A DNA stretch of 64,000 nucleotides from Loxodes magnus. Lineage: Eukaryota; Ciliophora; Karyorelictea; Loxodida; Loxodidae. The stretch's first letter is position 1. Every line of letters begins with the position of its first letter. The stretch lies in assembly GCA_946699065.1 (NCBI GenBank), contig CAMPDV010001058.1, positions 79,066 through 143,065 on the forward strand, written 5' to 3'. The notes beneath the pieces were generated by a model. It saw only the letters and a program-made list of their open reading frames with translations. It was not told where the DNA came from and made no database searches. Shown in pieces: positions 25,129-37,290 of this stretch. The translations under genes were made by a program, and so were the position numbers.

Positions 25129-27086
25129 ATGAATAAATAATAGAAACAGAAAGAAATAAGCTATAAGTAAAGGAAGCATTCTAATAGCTTTGATAGAATA
25201 AATATTTATAAGACTTGGTTTTCTAATTTTTAGATTTAAGAGAAATATGTGCTTTATAGTAAGTCAACAAGCATTTCTACCGTTTTTACTACTAGCTAAA
25301 AAAAATAGAAATAATGAAGATATATGATGATGCTTGTCTTACTAAAAATAAAATAGAATGAAATCTAAAATAACTTGCATATAATAATATAAAAACTGTT
25401 TAAATAGATGGTAATTACTTATCTATAAGAGCATGTTAAGAGATTATGACAAAACTAGATGAAATTGTCTGAATAAAGTAATAAAATAAACCGAGCAACT
25501 GCTTAATTAATATACAGGAAATGTAAATGTAAAATTGACCTAAGTAAAATGTTTCTCTTCCTGATTTTTAGAGCTTTAGATCTTTAAAATAATTATCCTT
25601 GCTTTTTATAAGTTTAAAAGACTAAGAATTAATCTTCTTACAAAACTTAATTAATTTAGAATAATTAAAACTATGCTAAGTTTCTGGAATAACTGGAGCT
25701 TTTTAGTAAATTATTGCTTAAGTATAGATTTAAAAATATTACATATTGATAGTAAATAGTTAGATTCGGAGTAAGTGAAGATTTACTTAAAATAGAAAGG
25801 ATTTTTACTTTAAGAAATGCTAATTAATTGAAATTAAGATATTGACTAGTTTTTATCTTTTTGACCTAATTTGAAAAGACTTAACTTCAATTGAAAATAA
25901 AACTTAGATGACTAAATTTTAGGAAAATATAGATGAGATAACATAGAAGAGATGTAAGTTCGGCTTTAAAATATCCAGCAATTCAATAAGCTTCTAATGC
26001 TTTAGTTCGCTTAGTTAAAAGTTTAGAAATAATAAGTTTACAATATTTTAACGATAATGATTTCTGTACGTTAATCTAGCAAATTTCTAACTTAAAATAT
26101 CTTAAATGAATCAAAATTAACTTATTTTAGATAAGCATAGAATAATAGTCGAATGCTTTAACTTAATTAAGGGAATAAAACCAAATTGAAACTATTTCAC
26201 CTAATTTAAACAATACAAATTTAGAAATAATAACCTTATATAATTGCTCCTAACTTAGAATAGAAAATTTGTGACTTTTACTAATAAAATCCTAATAAAT
26301 ATAAGAGTTTAATTGCTTTTAAAATAGTTTATTATCACAAATTTAGAACCAAACATCGAAAGTTTGAGAATAAAATTTTGAAGATACAAATGCATTTAAA
26401 TAAGTAAAATTTTAATAATTTATAAAGCATTAATCTATAACTATTGATAACTGTTAGTGATTCAAAGACTTAATATTATAATTATTAATAGAAAATTCTT
26501 CTAATTTAGAGCAATTAAATTTAAGAAAATTGTAATAAATAAAGGACCCAACTATTAAAGAAATAGAGTTGTAAAGTGTGAATTAAATTATGAAGAAACT
26601 TTATGCTTTTTATTTTAAAATTGCAATACATTAAGAGAAATTTTCCTTTCAAATATAAAAACTTAAATGCTTTAGCTAGTAAACAATTAAGTTAAGAGCT
26701 TATCTCTTGTTGACTGTTCTTTTTAAAGGCAAAATTGAATATAAGAAATAGCAAATTTACAATCATTAGCATATCTAAATCTTCAAAATTGCAACAAAGA
26801 TTTGGTTTCAATCATTAGAAATTTTAAAAATATAGAAAATTTGAATTTGAGTAATAATTAATCTTTGTCGTTTGATGGATTTCTGCTGAAAGACGAAAAA
26901 GGTATATTTTATCCGTTCTGAACAAAATTAAGATTCTTAGATATAAATGATTGCGCTTTATTGAAAGTAGAATTGGCTATTTTTTTAAAAGGTTTATTTA
27001 AGAAGATTAAAATAAAAATAAGCGACCAGAATTTAGCAAGATTTTATGGAAATTTAGATTTTGAGTTAAAATTTAAGTCACTTTGA
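25129..27086 (+). CDS. Leucine-rich-repeat protein gene (or relic)
   Basis: The C-terminal part (about 26.58-27.09 kb) is one frame with TAR = Gln and shows typical LRR units such as LQSLAYLNLQNC, IENLNLSNNQSLSF and LRFLDINDC. It ends at TGA 27084-27086. TGA also occurs in the frame at 26736-26738 and 26919-26921 (YPF-TGA-TKLRFLD). Upstream, further LRR-like pieces (PNLKRLNF near 25.87 kb, NSSNLEQLNLRKL near 26.5 kb) lie in other frames, so introns or frameshifts interrupt it. The ATG at 25129 is a guess. LRR proteins mediate protein-protein contacts, and the partner is unknown. It heads a run of plus-strand gene-like DNA up to 35 kb. Confidence 0.55.
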
Positions 27087-27759
27087 AAAACTTAATTCAT
27101 TTGTTAAAAAAAATTTAATTATAAAATAATTTTGAACTTAATCATAAAAAAAGTAAAAATTAGAATTTTTTGATTACTTTAAGCGAAATTACTCATAAAT
27201 TTAACATGCTTCTTTCTATTAAATTATTTCCTTTAAAAAATACATTGTAATAAAATTTTAAGATTTAAATTAATTAACATTATAAATATTACAATTGAAA
27301 TTAATTAATAATACGATTATTCGTTTTAACCTATTTATATTAATTTTTTTATTTTTTATCAAATACATTTTTATCTATTCATGTTAATTTAAGTTTTAAA
27401 AATCAAATAAAAAATTTAAATTATTCAAGTTATAAAAAATTGGTGCTATTTAATTATAATATCTTTAATTTTCAAAGTAAAATAGTTGAATCAAATATTT
27501 TAAATTATAAATTAATAATTAAATTTTTAGTCATAAAATTTAAATTAATACTTTTAGTTTCATTTGAAAAAATAAATTTTTAATTCACTAAAAGAAATAA
27601 AATATATTATCTTTATTAGAAAAATAGTTTTTAATTATTTTTACAGATTATGCTTTTATAAATATTATTTAAATTTAGTTTATTTTTTCTCTTAACAATT
27701 TTAAAATTTCCTTCTTTTCATCTACAATTTATTAGTTTTTTAAATTAATCTTTTTTAGT
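27087..27759. other. AT-rich intergenic stretch
   Basis: Spacer between the LRR gene and the small gene at 27760. No features were recognised. Confidence 0.35.
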
Positions 27760-28215
27760 ATGAATAAGATAATAAGTCAATATTTAATAGAATGGTATGA
27801 ACAAAATTATGAAAATCTGATTTCGATTCTAAACTTTTGGGTTCAAAATCTTAAAGAGAACGCAACTGGACAATTTCCAATTTTGCAGATTCTTGAATTC
27901 TATGTTTATGAAGAAGACATTAATTACTCATAGCGATCAACGACAGCAGTAAGTGATCATCAATATATCTATTAAGAGACTTTTCTAAGTAGTTGCTCGA
28001 CAAGAGTTGCGCTTTTCCAATACACCTCTCTGAAATATTTAATCAATAAGATATTAATCCATATAAGAAGCATCAAATATGAAATATAAGAAGAAGCACT
28101 GTTAATTTATCTCTTTTTTCAATAAAAATTAAAGCTATTATAAATTTTAAAATTTAGTTCTTAACTAAAAAGGTTCGAATTTTAATTTACCATAATCTTC
28201 TTTTTTAACTTTTGA
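27760..28215 (+). CDS. Small protein, 151 aa, unrecognised
   Basis: An intact frame runs from ATG 27760 to TGA 28213-28215 with only TAR (= Gln) and no TGA inside. The sequence is balanced in composition, with Trp at TGG twice (IEWYEQN, LNFWVQN), acidic stretches and a Leu/Phe-rich C-terminus. The next frame starts at ATG 28228, in phase and only 12 bases after the TGA, so the two could also be one gene read through this TGA. I recognise no family. This is one of the cleaner cases for TGA acting as a stop. Confidence 0.55.
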
Positions 28216-28227
28216 AAAGAAAATAAC

Positions 28228-30412
28228 ATGATACCAAATGAAATTATTTTAGAGTTAGAAGATTTAAATTAAATTGAGAAATTATTAATTGCTTGAAGCG
28301 ATTCGTAATGCAAATAATTTTTTAGTATATTTAGTCTAATAAAATAATAGGCAATTTTTAGCAATTAATGAAAATTTATTTACCTTATCAAAAATCTTGC
28401 CCCATAATTTAGACAAAATAGAAATTTATAAATTATTGCTGGAAAAAATTAATAAGCTTATAAAATAGATATCAGTTGATAAAAATTAGAATAATTTAGC
28501 TATTAATGAATAAAAATAATAAATCATTTTTAAAATTGCGTTTTTAACTAGAACTTTACAAACTTTTTAAAAATTAATAGTTAGTAATTATTAGATTAAT
28601 ACATTTTTTTTTAACGAATAATAAGATTATGGCTGAATTTAATAATTAATAAGTAAATATTAAGATTTTTAAGAGCAAAAAGAAGAAATTAAAATATTAA
28701 ACATTCAAAAAAATTAAATAGATTTAAAATTTTATTGAAATTAAAAGGCTAAAAATAGTTAATTGAAATAAAAAAATAAGTATAGATAAAAGAAATCAAA
28801 CAGTTTAAAATATTAACTAAATAAAAGAAAAAATCGAGAAAATTTAAGAATGAATAAAATAACAAAGTTTATAAAATATTATATATAAAATGAATGTCGG
28901 CCGTGTCAGCCAAACTAGTAGGTAATCTGGTGCAGTGTATACTGCATTGCGAGTAATCTCGAACTAAATGCCACCACGGGGAAGGGTGGATAAACTCCGT
29001 TGAGATATACCTAACTTACCCCGAGGGTTCTCTAGCAGCATGAAAGTTTGACTGACGGGCCTTCTAATTACCAACTTAATAACTAATTCTTATTTGGACC
29101 TTATTCAAGAAGACTGAAGCATTTGACTCAAGATTTAAGAATAATTTTTTAAAAGAAGATTCCCCGTTTGGAGAATCTGACATGATTCTTCGAGACTCTA
29201 GAATTTTAACTAAAAACAAGAGAACATTTTCTTATATTAAATATTAATATTGAAAGACCTGCACGCTCTATAATCATTTTTATTTATTTATTATTTGTTT
29301 TAACAGAACCAAATAATAAAATTTATTAAAATTTAGTGCATACCATTATAAAATAATAAACTCATAAAGAAAAGCTATAAATTTTGATTTATTGCAGTTA
29401 AAACAACGATTATTAATTAAGTTGGATTAAAAAATTTATAAAAGATAAAGTTTTTATCTGAACAATTAAATTTTAAAAATTAATAAGAAATTTTTTCAAT
29501 ATAAAATATAGCAACAATATTATTTCCTTTTCCATAAGGATTAACCCGATTAGTTAAAATAGATTCATTGATTATTTATTTAATGATTTAATTTCGAAAT
29601 AATAAAAATAGTATTAGGATTAAATTAGCTAAAATTATAGATTTTTGTAATTTGTTTTTAATTTTAAACATAACTGATCGAAAAACATTTGAGCTTATAT
29701 GTTAAAACATAATAATGAAATTTTACATTGGAATAACTTAAGCAATTATTAAAATAAGATTTTCAAAAATATTCAATTTATAAAAATAAAATTTTAGGAA
29801 GTAAAAATTTCTGAAAAGCGAAAAATATGGAACTATTGAAAAAGGAACTGCAACTTGATTGATTACATTGACATATGCTAAATGATGCATTTTGATTTGA
29901 AAATATTTGTAGTTTAAATAAAATTTAATAAGAATTACAAAAATAAAGATTTGAATTAAATAATCCGCATTTAGTAGTTATTTTGATATTTTAGTATAAT
30001 TAATTTTAAACACCTTAATGGTTTGAAATAGATTGATTTAAATTTGAAGAATAGAATGCCAGAACATATTCATTTATTAATAAAATTAAGCTTAGATAGA
30101 CTAAATATGTTATTTAAGGAAAATTAGTTTAGAATAATTCGAAATAAATAAAAACATTTGAGTAAAGAAGAAAACGAACATATTAATTATTTAAAAGAAT
30201 TAATAAATAAAAGGTGAATAGCTAAATTAAAGCTATAAATATTATATTTTATTCTGAAGTACCAATTAAAACAAAAATCAGTAAAGTAGTAAAAAATAAA
30301 TCTATAGATCAATTTAATAAAGCTTAAAATAGAGATTTATTTGATATTTTATAATTTGTGTAGAAACATAAATGCAATGATAAACGTGTATTAAGAAGAA
30401 AAACAAAAATGA
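28228..30412 (+). CDS. LRR-like protein gene split by a SINE-B, possibly in an intron
   Basis: Starts MIPNEIILELEDLNQ. A 1-nt shift near 28290 leads to a long good frame (EAIRNANNFLVYLV... to about 28866). A SINE-B follows, and coding resumes at 29307. If 28867-29306 (GTTTAT...TTTTAACAG) is removed as an intron, the two frames join in phase. The second part (29.3-30.0 kb) holds many TGA codons at Trp-like positions (LD-W-LH-W-HMLNDAF-W). After another 1-nt shift near 30005 it ends with LRR-like text (HLNGLKQIDLNLKN) and TGA 30410-30412. The N-terminus faintly resembles an F-box start. Function is unknown. Shifts may be decay, short introns or errors. Confidence 0.45.
28893..29290 (+). repeat. 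SINE-B copy inside the gene at 28.2-30.4 kb
   Basis: The best-preserved SINE-B. The head ATGTCGGCCGTGTCAGCC is followed by CTGGTGCAGTGTATACTGC, ATGCCACCACGGGG, GACTGACGGGCCTTC, GAGAATCTGACATGA and ATTAATATTGAAAG. The tail CTGCACGCTCTATAATC is followed by ATTTATTTATTATT. It lies in the same orientation as the host gene, between the two coding halves. Confidence 0.85.
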
Positions 30413-30521
30413 AGAGTTCCATTCTAAAATAATAAAAAAACTTAATTATTAATAAATACAAATAAAAACAATAGTAGCAAATATAATATATATTTATAGC
30501 AAAAAATAATTAAAAAATATA

Positions 30522-31395
30522 TTACCTTTACTGTAATAATAATAATAATAATAATATACTTAAAGTTAGTAGAGTTTTGCATTCTCTGGAATTCCAACCA
30601 GTTCCTGCGGACAGTTTTTTTAACGTGGGTGTGATCCACGACCTTTTTATTAAGTGGAAGGTTACCACTGTAACCGTTCAAGTGGTCTTGCAAAAAGCTT
30701 TTATTTGTAGATCCCTGTTGGAGTTATTCATAGTTTATTGAGTTGTCTCCATGTTCTTTTCTGCTCTTATTCGTTTATTTTCTTTCATTATCAACAGTTT
30801 TTTAAAATATGTTGATTTGTTTTGCAACATCAACAAAGTTTGTATTATTGTCTTTATTTCGTTCTTTTTTATGATAATTTATTTTCTATATTTTCTAATC
30901 TTTTAATGAAACTTGTAGCAATCATTTCTTTTTCTGGATTCAATTCTGTTTTTAATTCTATTGGTATTTTTTCTATTTCCATTTTCGTGTCATATTTAAA
31001 GTTTTATTGTGACTAAGTTCAGAGTTGTTCTTCCGTTATCAAATTGCTTTGAATGAGCTGTCTTCTTAGTATTAATAATTCGTTGTTTTAATCCTCTATG
31101 CTATTCATTAATTCCCTTATTTTTTCTCCTTAGTTATAAGCTATTTCTTCATACTTTTAAATTAATTTTTACATTTGATCTAGTTAAATTTAAAGTTTTT
31201 GATCAGATTCGTTCTTAGGTTATCTTATCTCTATAGATCCTACCATCACTTTACCTTCTGATGACGAACTTGACTCCTCTCGTTGCTATTGTTTTTTCTA
31301 AATTTCTTTTACCGCTTTTCTCTTTAGGTTTTTAAGTTAATTCTTTGAGAGTCGAAGAGATTAATCCATTTTTTTTTTTTTACCTTTACTGTAAT
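30522..31395 (-). mobile_element. Family R retroposon with perfect 16-bp TSD
   Basis: The element 30538-31379 is bounded by TTACCTTTACTGTAAT at 30522-30537 and 31380-31395. In minus orientation it begins with ten A directly followed by the ORF's ATG. It ends in a short (TTA)n run. Almost the whole 842 bp are taken up by one ORF. The TSD, the microsatellite tail and the lack of terminal repeats indicate target-primed reverse transcription, presumably by a LINE enzyme in trans. Confidence 0.85.
30545..31369 (-). CDS. ORF1/gag-like protein: coiled coil + CCHC zinc knuckle
   Basis: From ATG 31369 a single minus-strand frame runs through the whole element with TAR = Gln. Order: basic N-terminus with Gln/Glu runs, long coiled coil (about residues 60-125), then a CCHC knuckle at 30835-30794. 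The knuckle reads C-W-C-C-(4)-H-(4)-C, and its Trp codon is TGA. Other in-frame TGA codons are EEQL-TGA-TQSQ and NC-TGA-Q-TGA-KK. The C-terminus contains VGIPENAKL, homologous to VGNPQKVKF in the 39-kb copy, which fixes the frame independently. CCHC proteins of this layout bind RNA in retroelement particles. No clear stop occurs before the (TTA)n tail. Note that the Trp position aligned with EEQL-TGA is TGG in the 39-kb copy. Confidence 0.7.
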
Positions 31396-32090
31396 TTTGA
31401 AGAACTAATTGTTTAATTAATTTTATAAGAAAATTAAATAAAAAATAATATTTATTTAAGTTTAATAAAGAAAAAGAAGCATGACAATAGTTATTTACTA
31501 ATATTTAGTTAACACTTGTAATTAACTAGAGTGAGTAAAAAGATTATATTATTCCAGAAATAATGCGAAATTTAGATAAAAGAACTGGATGTTCTCACTA
31601 AATAATAAAATTAAATTGAGAAAACACAAAATAAATTAATTAAAAAAAATTAAGAAAATACTTGAGATTTAACAATAATTAAACTGCAAATGATTATAAT
31701 TAAATTGATAATAATTCTTTAAATAAAACAATTATATTATGCTTAAAGAATGTAATATATACCATTAAATATTCTTAAAAATTTACAAATTTAGAACAAA
31801 TGACATGTTACGAGTTTAGCTCAAACTTTTAAATAAAAATTAGTATAAAGAAAAAAAATGTAGATAAAATAATAGTGCTACCTATGCCATATATTTAAGA
31901 AAATAATAATGATTAGCATACTAAAAGTTGAATAGCTTAAAAATATCTGTTAGCTTGAAAACTAAAGTTGATATTAAAATTTTTATTTGAAACTATTAAA
32001 ATAAATAAATGAGTAAAAACATAATATGATTACGAAAAAATGTTTAAAAAATAAAATTTAAAAATAGAAAAATAAATAATAAAAATTAAC
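31396..32090. other. AT-rich upstream region of the helicase gene
   Basis: A-rich plus strand. It may contain the N-terminal part of the helicase gene, but no motif could be placed. Confidence 0.3.
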
Positions 32091-34990
32091 TTAATTTAAA
32101 GTAGAAGACATAATAAATTATCAGAAAGTTAAAAACTCATAATATATTTAAAATGCATATAATGTAAACTATTATTATCTGCTGTTACTGGAAAATATTT
32201 TTTAATTAAATAATTAGAATAATTTTTAATGAAATAATGTGCAACAACTGGTGAAGCTTCAAAAACAATTGACGGAGTTACTGTATATTCTTTACTTAAT
32301 CTAACTTGTAAATTTAAAGATTTAACATAAAAAGTAATTAAGAAAAATAAAATTAATTATAAAATATAAACTGAATAAGTATAGATGAAATAAGCAAGCT
32401 CAGTAATAATGATTTTAAATTGAAAAAAGACTATAATAAATAAATGAAATATTGAGGCTTTAATAAAATTTTTGTATGAGTTTTTGCTCAGTTACAGTTA
32501 AGTAAATATTCTCCATTAAATTAAAAAAGCAAAAAGATATAGAAGGATTAATTTAAAATACCGTAGTATTTCTAGAATAATAACTGCGATAATTAAATTT
32601 TTATAACAAATCTTAACAAGAAATGGATAAAGAATTATATAACTATTTATAGGTTTTTAGAAATACTTATATTTTAAAATTAAACTTTGTTTTTTAGAAA
32701 GAAAACATAATCTCATAATTTAAACATTTTATAAAGTTTAAATAAGCCTTGTATCGAAGATAAAGCCCAAGAATTATTAATATATAAGGACTTGAAAAAA
32801 TATTTAAAGTATTAATTCTTGAATTATGCTAACTGAAAATTTAATTACTAAATCTGGATTAATAAATAGAGTCACAGGCTTCAGAAGAGATATTTCTGAT
32901 GGGATAAAGATTAGTCTTAACATAAATTAATGTCTATGAATTGAAAGGCAACTAAAATAATTAACTAAATTTAAAAAAGAAAAAATGTAATAATTTGGTA
33001 CACATATTTTCTGTAAAACATAGCTTTACACTCGATGACATTTAGGATTATAGAAAATTCCTTTAATATTATGCATAAACTATTCATAAATTTTAAGGAA
33101 CTACCATTGAAAAGTTTTATTGATATTGGAAATACAGTACAGGCTAAAAGCTTTTAAAGAATTTACGTTTAAAAGACTTTTAAACATAAAACGAAAAACT
33201 TTGATTAGAGAATTTAAATTAATTAAGAAATCAATATGTGAAATTAATCAATGACTTTATAGAAATAATTCAATAATTAAAAATTTAAGAATATTAAAAC
33301 TTTCAAAATTGTCATTTTTTCTATAATTATGGAATACATAGTCTAATGATCAATTAGTAAAATAGGCAAGTAATATGAAAAAACTACATTAACAAAATGA
33401 AGATGATTGCTTTTTAATCAAAAAAGAGTTAAAAAATGAACTAATAAATTTAGAAAATATTTAAATTAAAAAAAGAAATAAAAGAAGACCAAAAAGACTT
33501 TAACTAAAGCCAATAAAAATTAAGATAAAGTTTCTTAAAAAATAATCCTAAAATTTGAGTATAGAATCTGAAACCGTATAAGAATAATGTCTCTAAAATA
33601 ACAAATATTTAAAAAGATAAAAATCTAAATAAAAAAGAATGTCGCGATGTTAATAAAAATTATGAAAATCATTCAAAATAATATAATAAAATAAAGAAAA
33701 AAATAAACTAGCAATAATAATAGTAACTAGAAAGTCAAGAAAATTAATTTATAATATTTTATAATCCAAATACTTGATGCTGATTAAATTCGTTTATCGC
33801 AATTCTATACAAATTAGATAAATCTAAAGCTGATTCTTAGAATATTAAAATATAATTTAGTCAGAAATTTTTAAATGTAGAATGCTTTAAATTAGAAAAT
33901 GTAAAGGAGCGATTCTTAGTTAAAATAATGAATATGTGATAATTGCTAAGTATTCAAGAATAATAATAAGATTAATAAGAAGCAATTTTTTTATCTTTAA
34001 ATAATTAAGTTTATTTTTTGAAGAGACGATAAACTTATTTTTAAAATATTAAAATATTTAATAAATGCTAGAAATAATAATTAAAATAATTAAGATTGAG
34101 AAAATTATAAAAAAGAAATAAATAGTCCTATGATTGATTTGCATTACTTTAAATACTATTTAATAAGTAACTAAAGCTAAAATATTATATTTTCTTCTTA
34201 TTTTTTACATTTACCAACAATAGAGTATATTTGCGAAAAGAATATACATAAAATAACTTTAAAAAATTTAATCGATTTTGAATAATAAGCTTAGGATTTG
34301 AAGAGTGATTAAAATTGAAAATGTGATAATTTAAAGCATAACTAATAAACTAATAAGGTCAAGCAACAAAATTATTATAAGTAGTATATATTATAATAGC
34401 TATTTATAGAACAAAATAAATAGAGTAAAATTAATAAAAAATTTAAAACCAAATTTATAATATAATTAATTTCTTGATTTAACAAACTTAATATAACGAG
34501 ATTAAAGTTAAGTATCGATTTAACAAAATATATACATACTGAAAGCAACAGTTTATCATGAAGGTGAAACTTTAGAGCAGGACTATTCTTAAATTAACGG
34601 TTAAAATAATTTTTATTTTAAAATAAATAATCGCCATAAAATTAAAAAGGTAAATTTCGAAGAAATGACATAAGTAGTAGTATTAATTTATGAAAAATCT
34701 CATTATATTTAATAAAATTGCCTAAATTTTTAAAAAATTAACCTAAATAATAAAATAATAGCAAGAAATTTAAAAAGGAAATTATAGAAACCATCAACTT
34801 AAATTCTAAAAAAAAGCTAAAAGAAATAAGTTTGTAATTATTCAGATTTACTTGAGTAAACCAAAGATGAAAAAAAATTAAACTTTGCAATTATTTAAAA
34901 AATTTAATTTACATTTGAAAAAAAAAATTATATTTCTAATTTAAGTACATTACAATATTAATTTTTGAAAACAACTATTCTATCTTAAAA
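32091..34990 (+). pseudogene. PIF1-type helicase fused to a ubiquitin-specific-protease-like domain, decayed
   Basis: Helicase motifs occur in family order across three frames. They are LSESQK, then Walker-A-like SAVTGKYFLIK (32178 on), ATTGEASKTIDGVTVYSLL (PIF1 motif after Walker A), and Walker B IDEISKLS (32381). A GFNKIFV..FAQLQL segment follows where G-D is expected but altered, then LITKSGLINRVTGF, then YAQTIHKFQGTTIE at about 33.08 kb. Downstream, NPNTWCWLNSFIAILY (about 33.76 kb) resembles the USP Cys box. YHEGETLEQDY...VVVLIYEKS (34554-34700) resembles the USP His box, with the usual G-H-Y replaced by Q-D-Y. PIF1 helicases unwind DNA, and USP enzymes remove ubiquitin. Altered catalytic residues and about four frame changes suggest a dead copy, host or mobile (Helitron-like). 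Start and end are approximate. Confidence 0.6.
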
Positions 34991-35231
34991 TTAAGCTTAA
35001 GTAGAAATTTTTTATATATAAATAAAATTTATATTAACTAGCAAAAGTTTTTAAGCTTTTATTAAAAAACATTATTTGTCTCAAATGCTAAAAATTTTGT
35101 TTAAATTAAAAAAAATCCAAATAAAAGCTTTTTTTTAATTAAATTCTTCTTTATAAACTTAAAATAAAAGGGTAGTAATCAATATACTTGATTTAATTTT
35201 AAAACCCTTAGTTATGTAGCAAATCAAGTGT

Positions 35232-35285
35232 ATATTATACTTGAAGTGATAACTTTGATAAATAAAATAAATTTTACACGAAAAA
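35232..35285 (+). repeat. Direct repeat, left copy (pairs with 40170-40220)
   Basis: ATATTATACTTGAAGTGATA and the following AACTTTGATAAA ... TTTACACGAAAAA recur at 40170-40220 in the same orientation with a few differences. The two copies enclose about 5 kb holding an integrase relic, a plus-strand coding-like stretch and a family R element. Confidence 0.6.
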
Positions 35286-35689
35286 GTTTTCATATTTATT
35301 TCACAAAATTTTGAATTTTAAATTAAATAGATAATTTATTTGTTATTTTATTTTTTTAAAAGATATTCATCTGATTGTAACTGCTAACTTTATTCATGCA
35401 AATTAAAATTTTTGCTTATTTTCTATTGAATTACTTATTGAATTTCAAAATCGTTTTAAATTTTTTTGATTTTAAAAATTAACTTGGAAAACATTAATTT
35501 TTTGGCTTTACTTTTTTTAGTATTGTAAAAAGTTTTTTTAGATTTATTCCAGTTGGTCGTTTATGTTCTTTTTTTTTGTATATCAAATTTTCTACAATCT
35601 ATAAATTTAATTGAATAAAGAGATCTGGTCTTAAGAATAATTTTTAGAGTTTGTTTCTTATTTATTTATTTAATTTTAATTTAATTGAA

Positions 35690-37290
35690 AGTTATAAAAT
35701 AATAGAAGTTTAACAAGAAAATAATGAAAAGATTTCTATTAAAAGTGAAGAAGAAAAGTAGTTTATCTTAGTCCCTAGTATGATAACAAAGTTCCACAGC
35801 AGCTCAAAATTTTTTATCTTCTTCATCAAAATCTTATTCTATTAATCTAATAAATCTGATGCTTATAAAAATTATTAATAACTTGTTTTTTCTATGAAGT
35901 TCATAAATTTTGTTTTAGTTTTTCATCTTTTTAAAATTTTATAATATTTTTTCTTCTATCTTATCTTCTTAATTTTAATTTCCTGTATCTATTTAAATAG
36001 TTGCCTTTTCAGAATTATTAATAATTTCCAATCTGCTTTACATTTCTTTTGCTATTCGGTTTTGTCGTCTTTAAAACATTTTATTTTTTCTTTTTAAAAA
36101 TTCTGTAAATAATTGATGACCCATATGAGGTCTTGCTTAGATTCAAGTGCTTAAAAAATTTACCTTAAAATTCATATGTTCTTTCTTTGCTAACATGCAA
36201 TTAACATCAAACTTAAAGTTCTAAAGTTTTACATTAATCAAACTTATCTTTTAATTAATAAATGTTTTATATAATTTTTTAATTCTTTCTCTATATATTT
36301 ATGATAAAACAAATCTTTAAAATATTAAACCATGTAACTCACAGTTCTCTTTTTAATTTTTTATTTGTTTTTAGAAATTTCTATTATTCTATTATTGTAT
36401 TTTTAACTTAGTAAAAAATAGTGACTCCGCTTTTAGTCAAATCTAAATTTGAAATCTCTTTATAAGCTTTATTTTTAAAAATTTCTTTCACAAATTCGTT
36501 AAAAGTCTAAAATTATTGCTATTTCCACAGTTTGCTTTCTAAAAGTTACTCATGAATAATTTTTGATGTTGTTAGATATCCAAAAACTCTGTCGACTATT
36601 CCAATAAACTTTTCGTTAGTCCATACATTATTGAGTAAAATGCATCTTGAAATGGCTTTATTTATTTAAGAAAGATCTATCTAACATATGAAACTTTTTC
36701 ATTCCAAACATCAGTATTTAGTAAGTTAAAATAAAAATCTCAATTTTTTGCGATTTCTTATATTTTTATTTCGTTTTTTTTATTCAATTCACTCTTTATT
36801 TCCTTTAACTTTTCACCTTTTTAAGTTCATTTAAGATTAACGTAAATTAAAGTTAGGTTTTTCTAAAAAGCCATTTTACAATTTTACTTCCGATGCGATA
36901 TTCTTGAAGGTTTTATATCACTTTAAGACCTACTTTTAACTTTTTATTAAATTTTATCAATTTTCTTTATTAAAAGAGACATTTTTTAGTCTGAAGTGCT
37001 TTATCCTTGAAAATTATATAACTTAATATCCCTTAATGCATTAATATTTACCAATATCTTAAATTCGCTAAAGCAATTTTTGCTATAATTGTAGTATTTC
37101 TTCATATCAAATAGAGTCATTTTTTATAATGTATAAAGCCTACTATTTTAGCCCTTTTTATTACTATTAAGATTATCCTATACTAAATTGGTTATAACTA
37201 ATAGTCGAAATTTGGTTCTACTATGATTTCTATGATTCTTGGAATTTCTTTACTTATTTAAGCTCTTTTCTATCAGCATAAAAATTTCTT
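35690..37290 (-). pseudogene. Retroviral-type integrase relic (LTR- or Polinton-type element)
   Basis: The minus-strand frame from 37290 to about 36780 (TAR = Gln) follows the integrase core order. It starts with a C-W-Q-K start (zinc-site end), then an ILIVIKRAKIVGFIHY strand block, WQILMHQGILSYIIFKDKAL (the HG-(I/V)-P...SD/D-x-A-x-(F)-T-S motif region), then KKCLF. After a frame change, about 36725-36600 gives TDVWNEK...KPFQDAFYSIMYG, like the W...PF...YG segment that follows the catalytic core. Further C-terminal text (ARPHMGHQLFTEFLKRK) runs to about 35.69 kb. The second catalytic Asp region is degraded and TGA recurs as Trp. Family match is by eye. It is most likely a dead copy. Confidence 0.5.
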
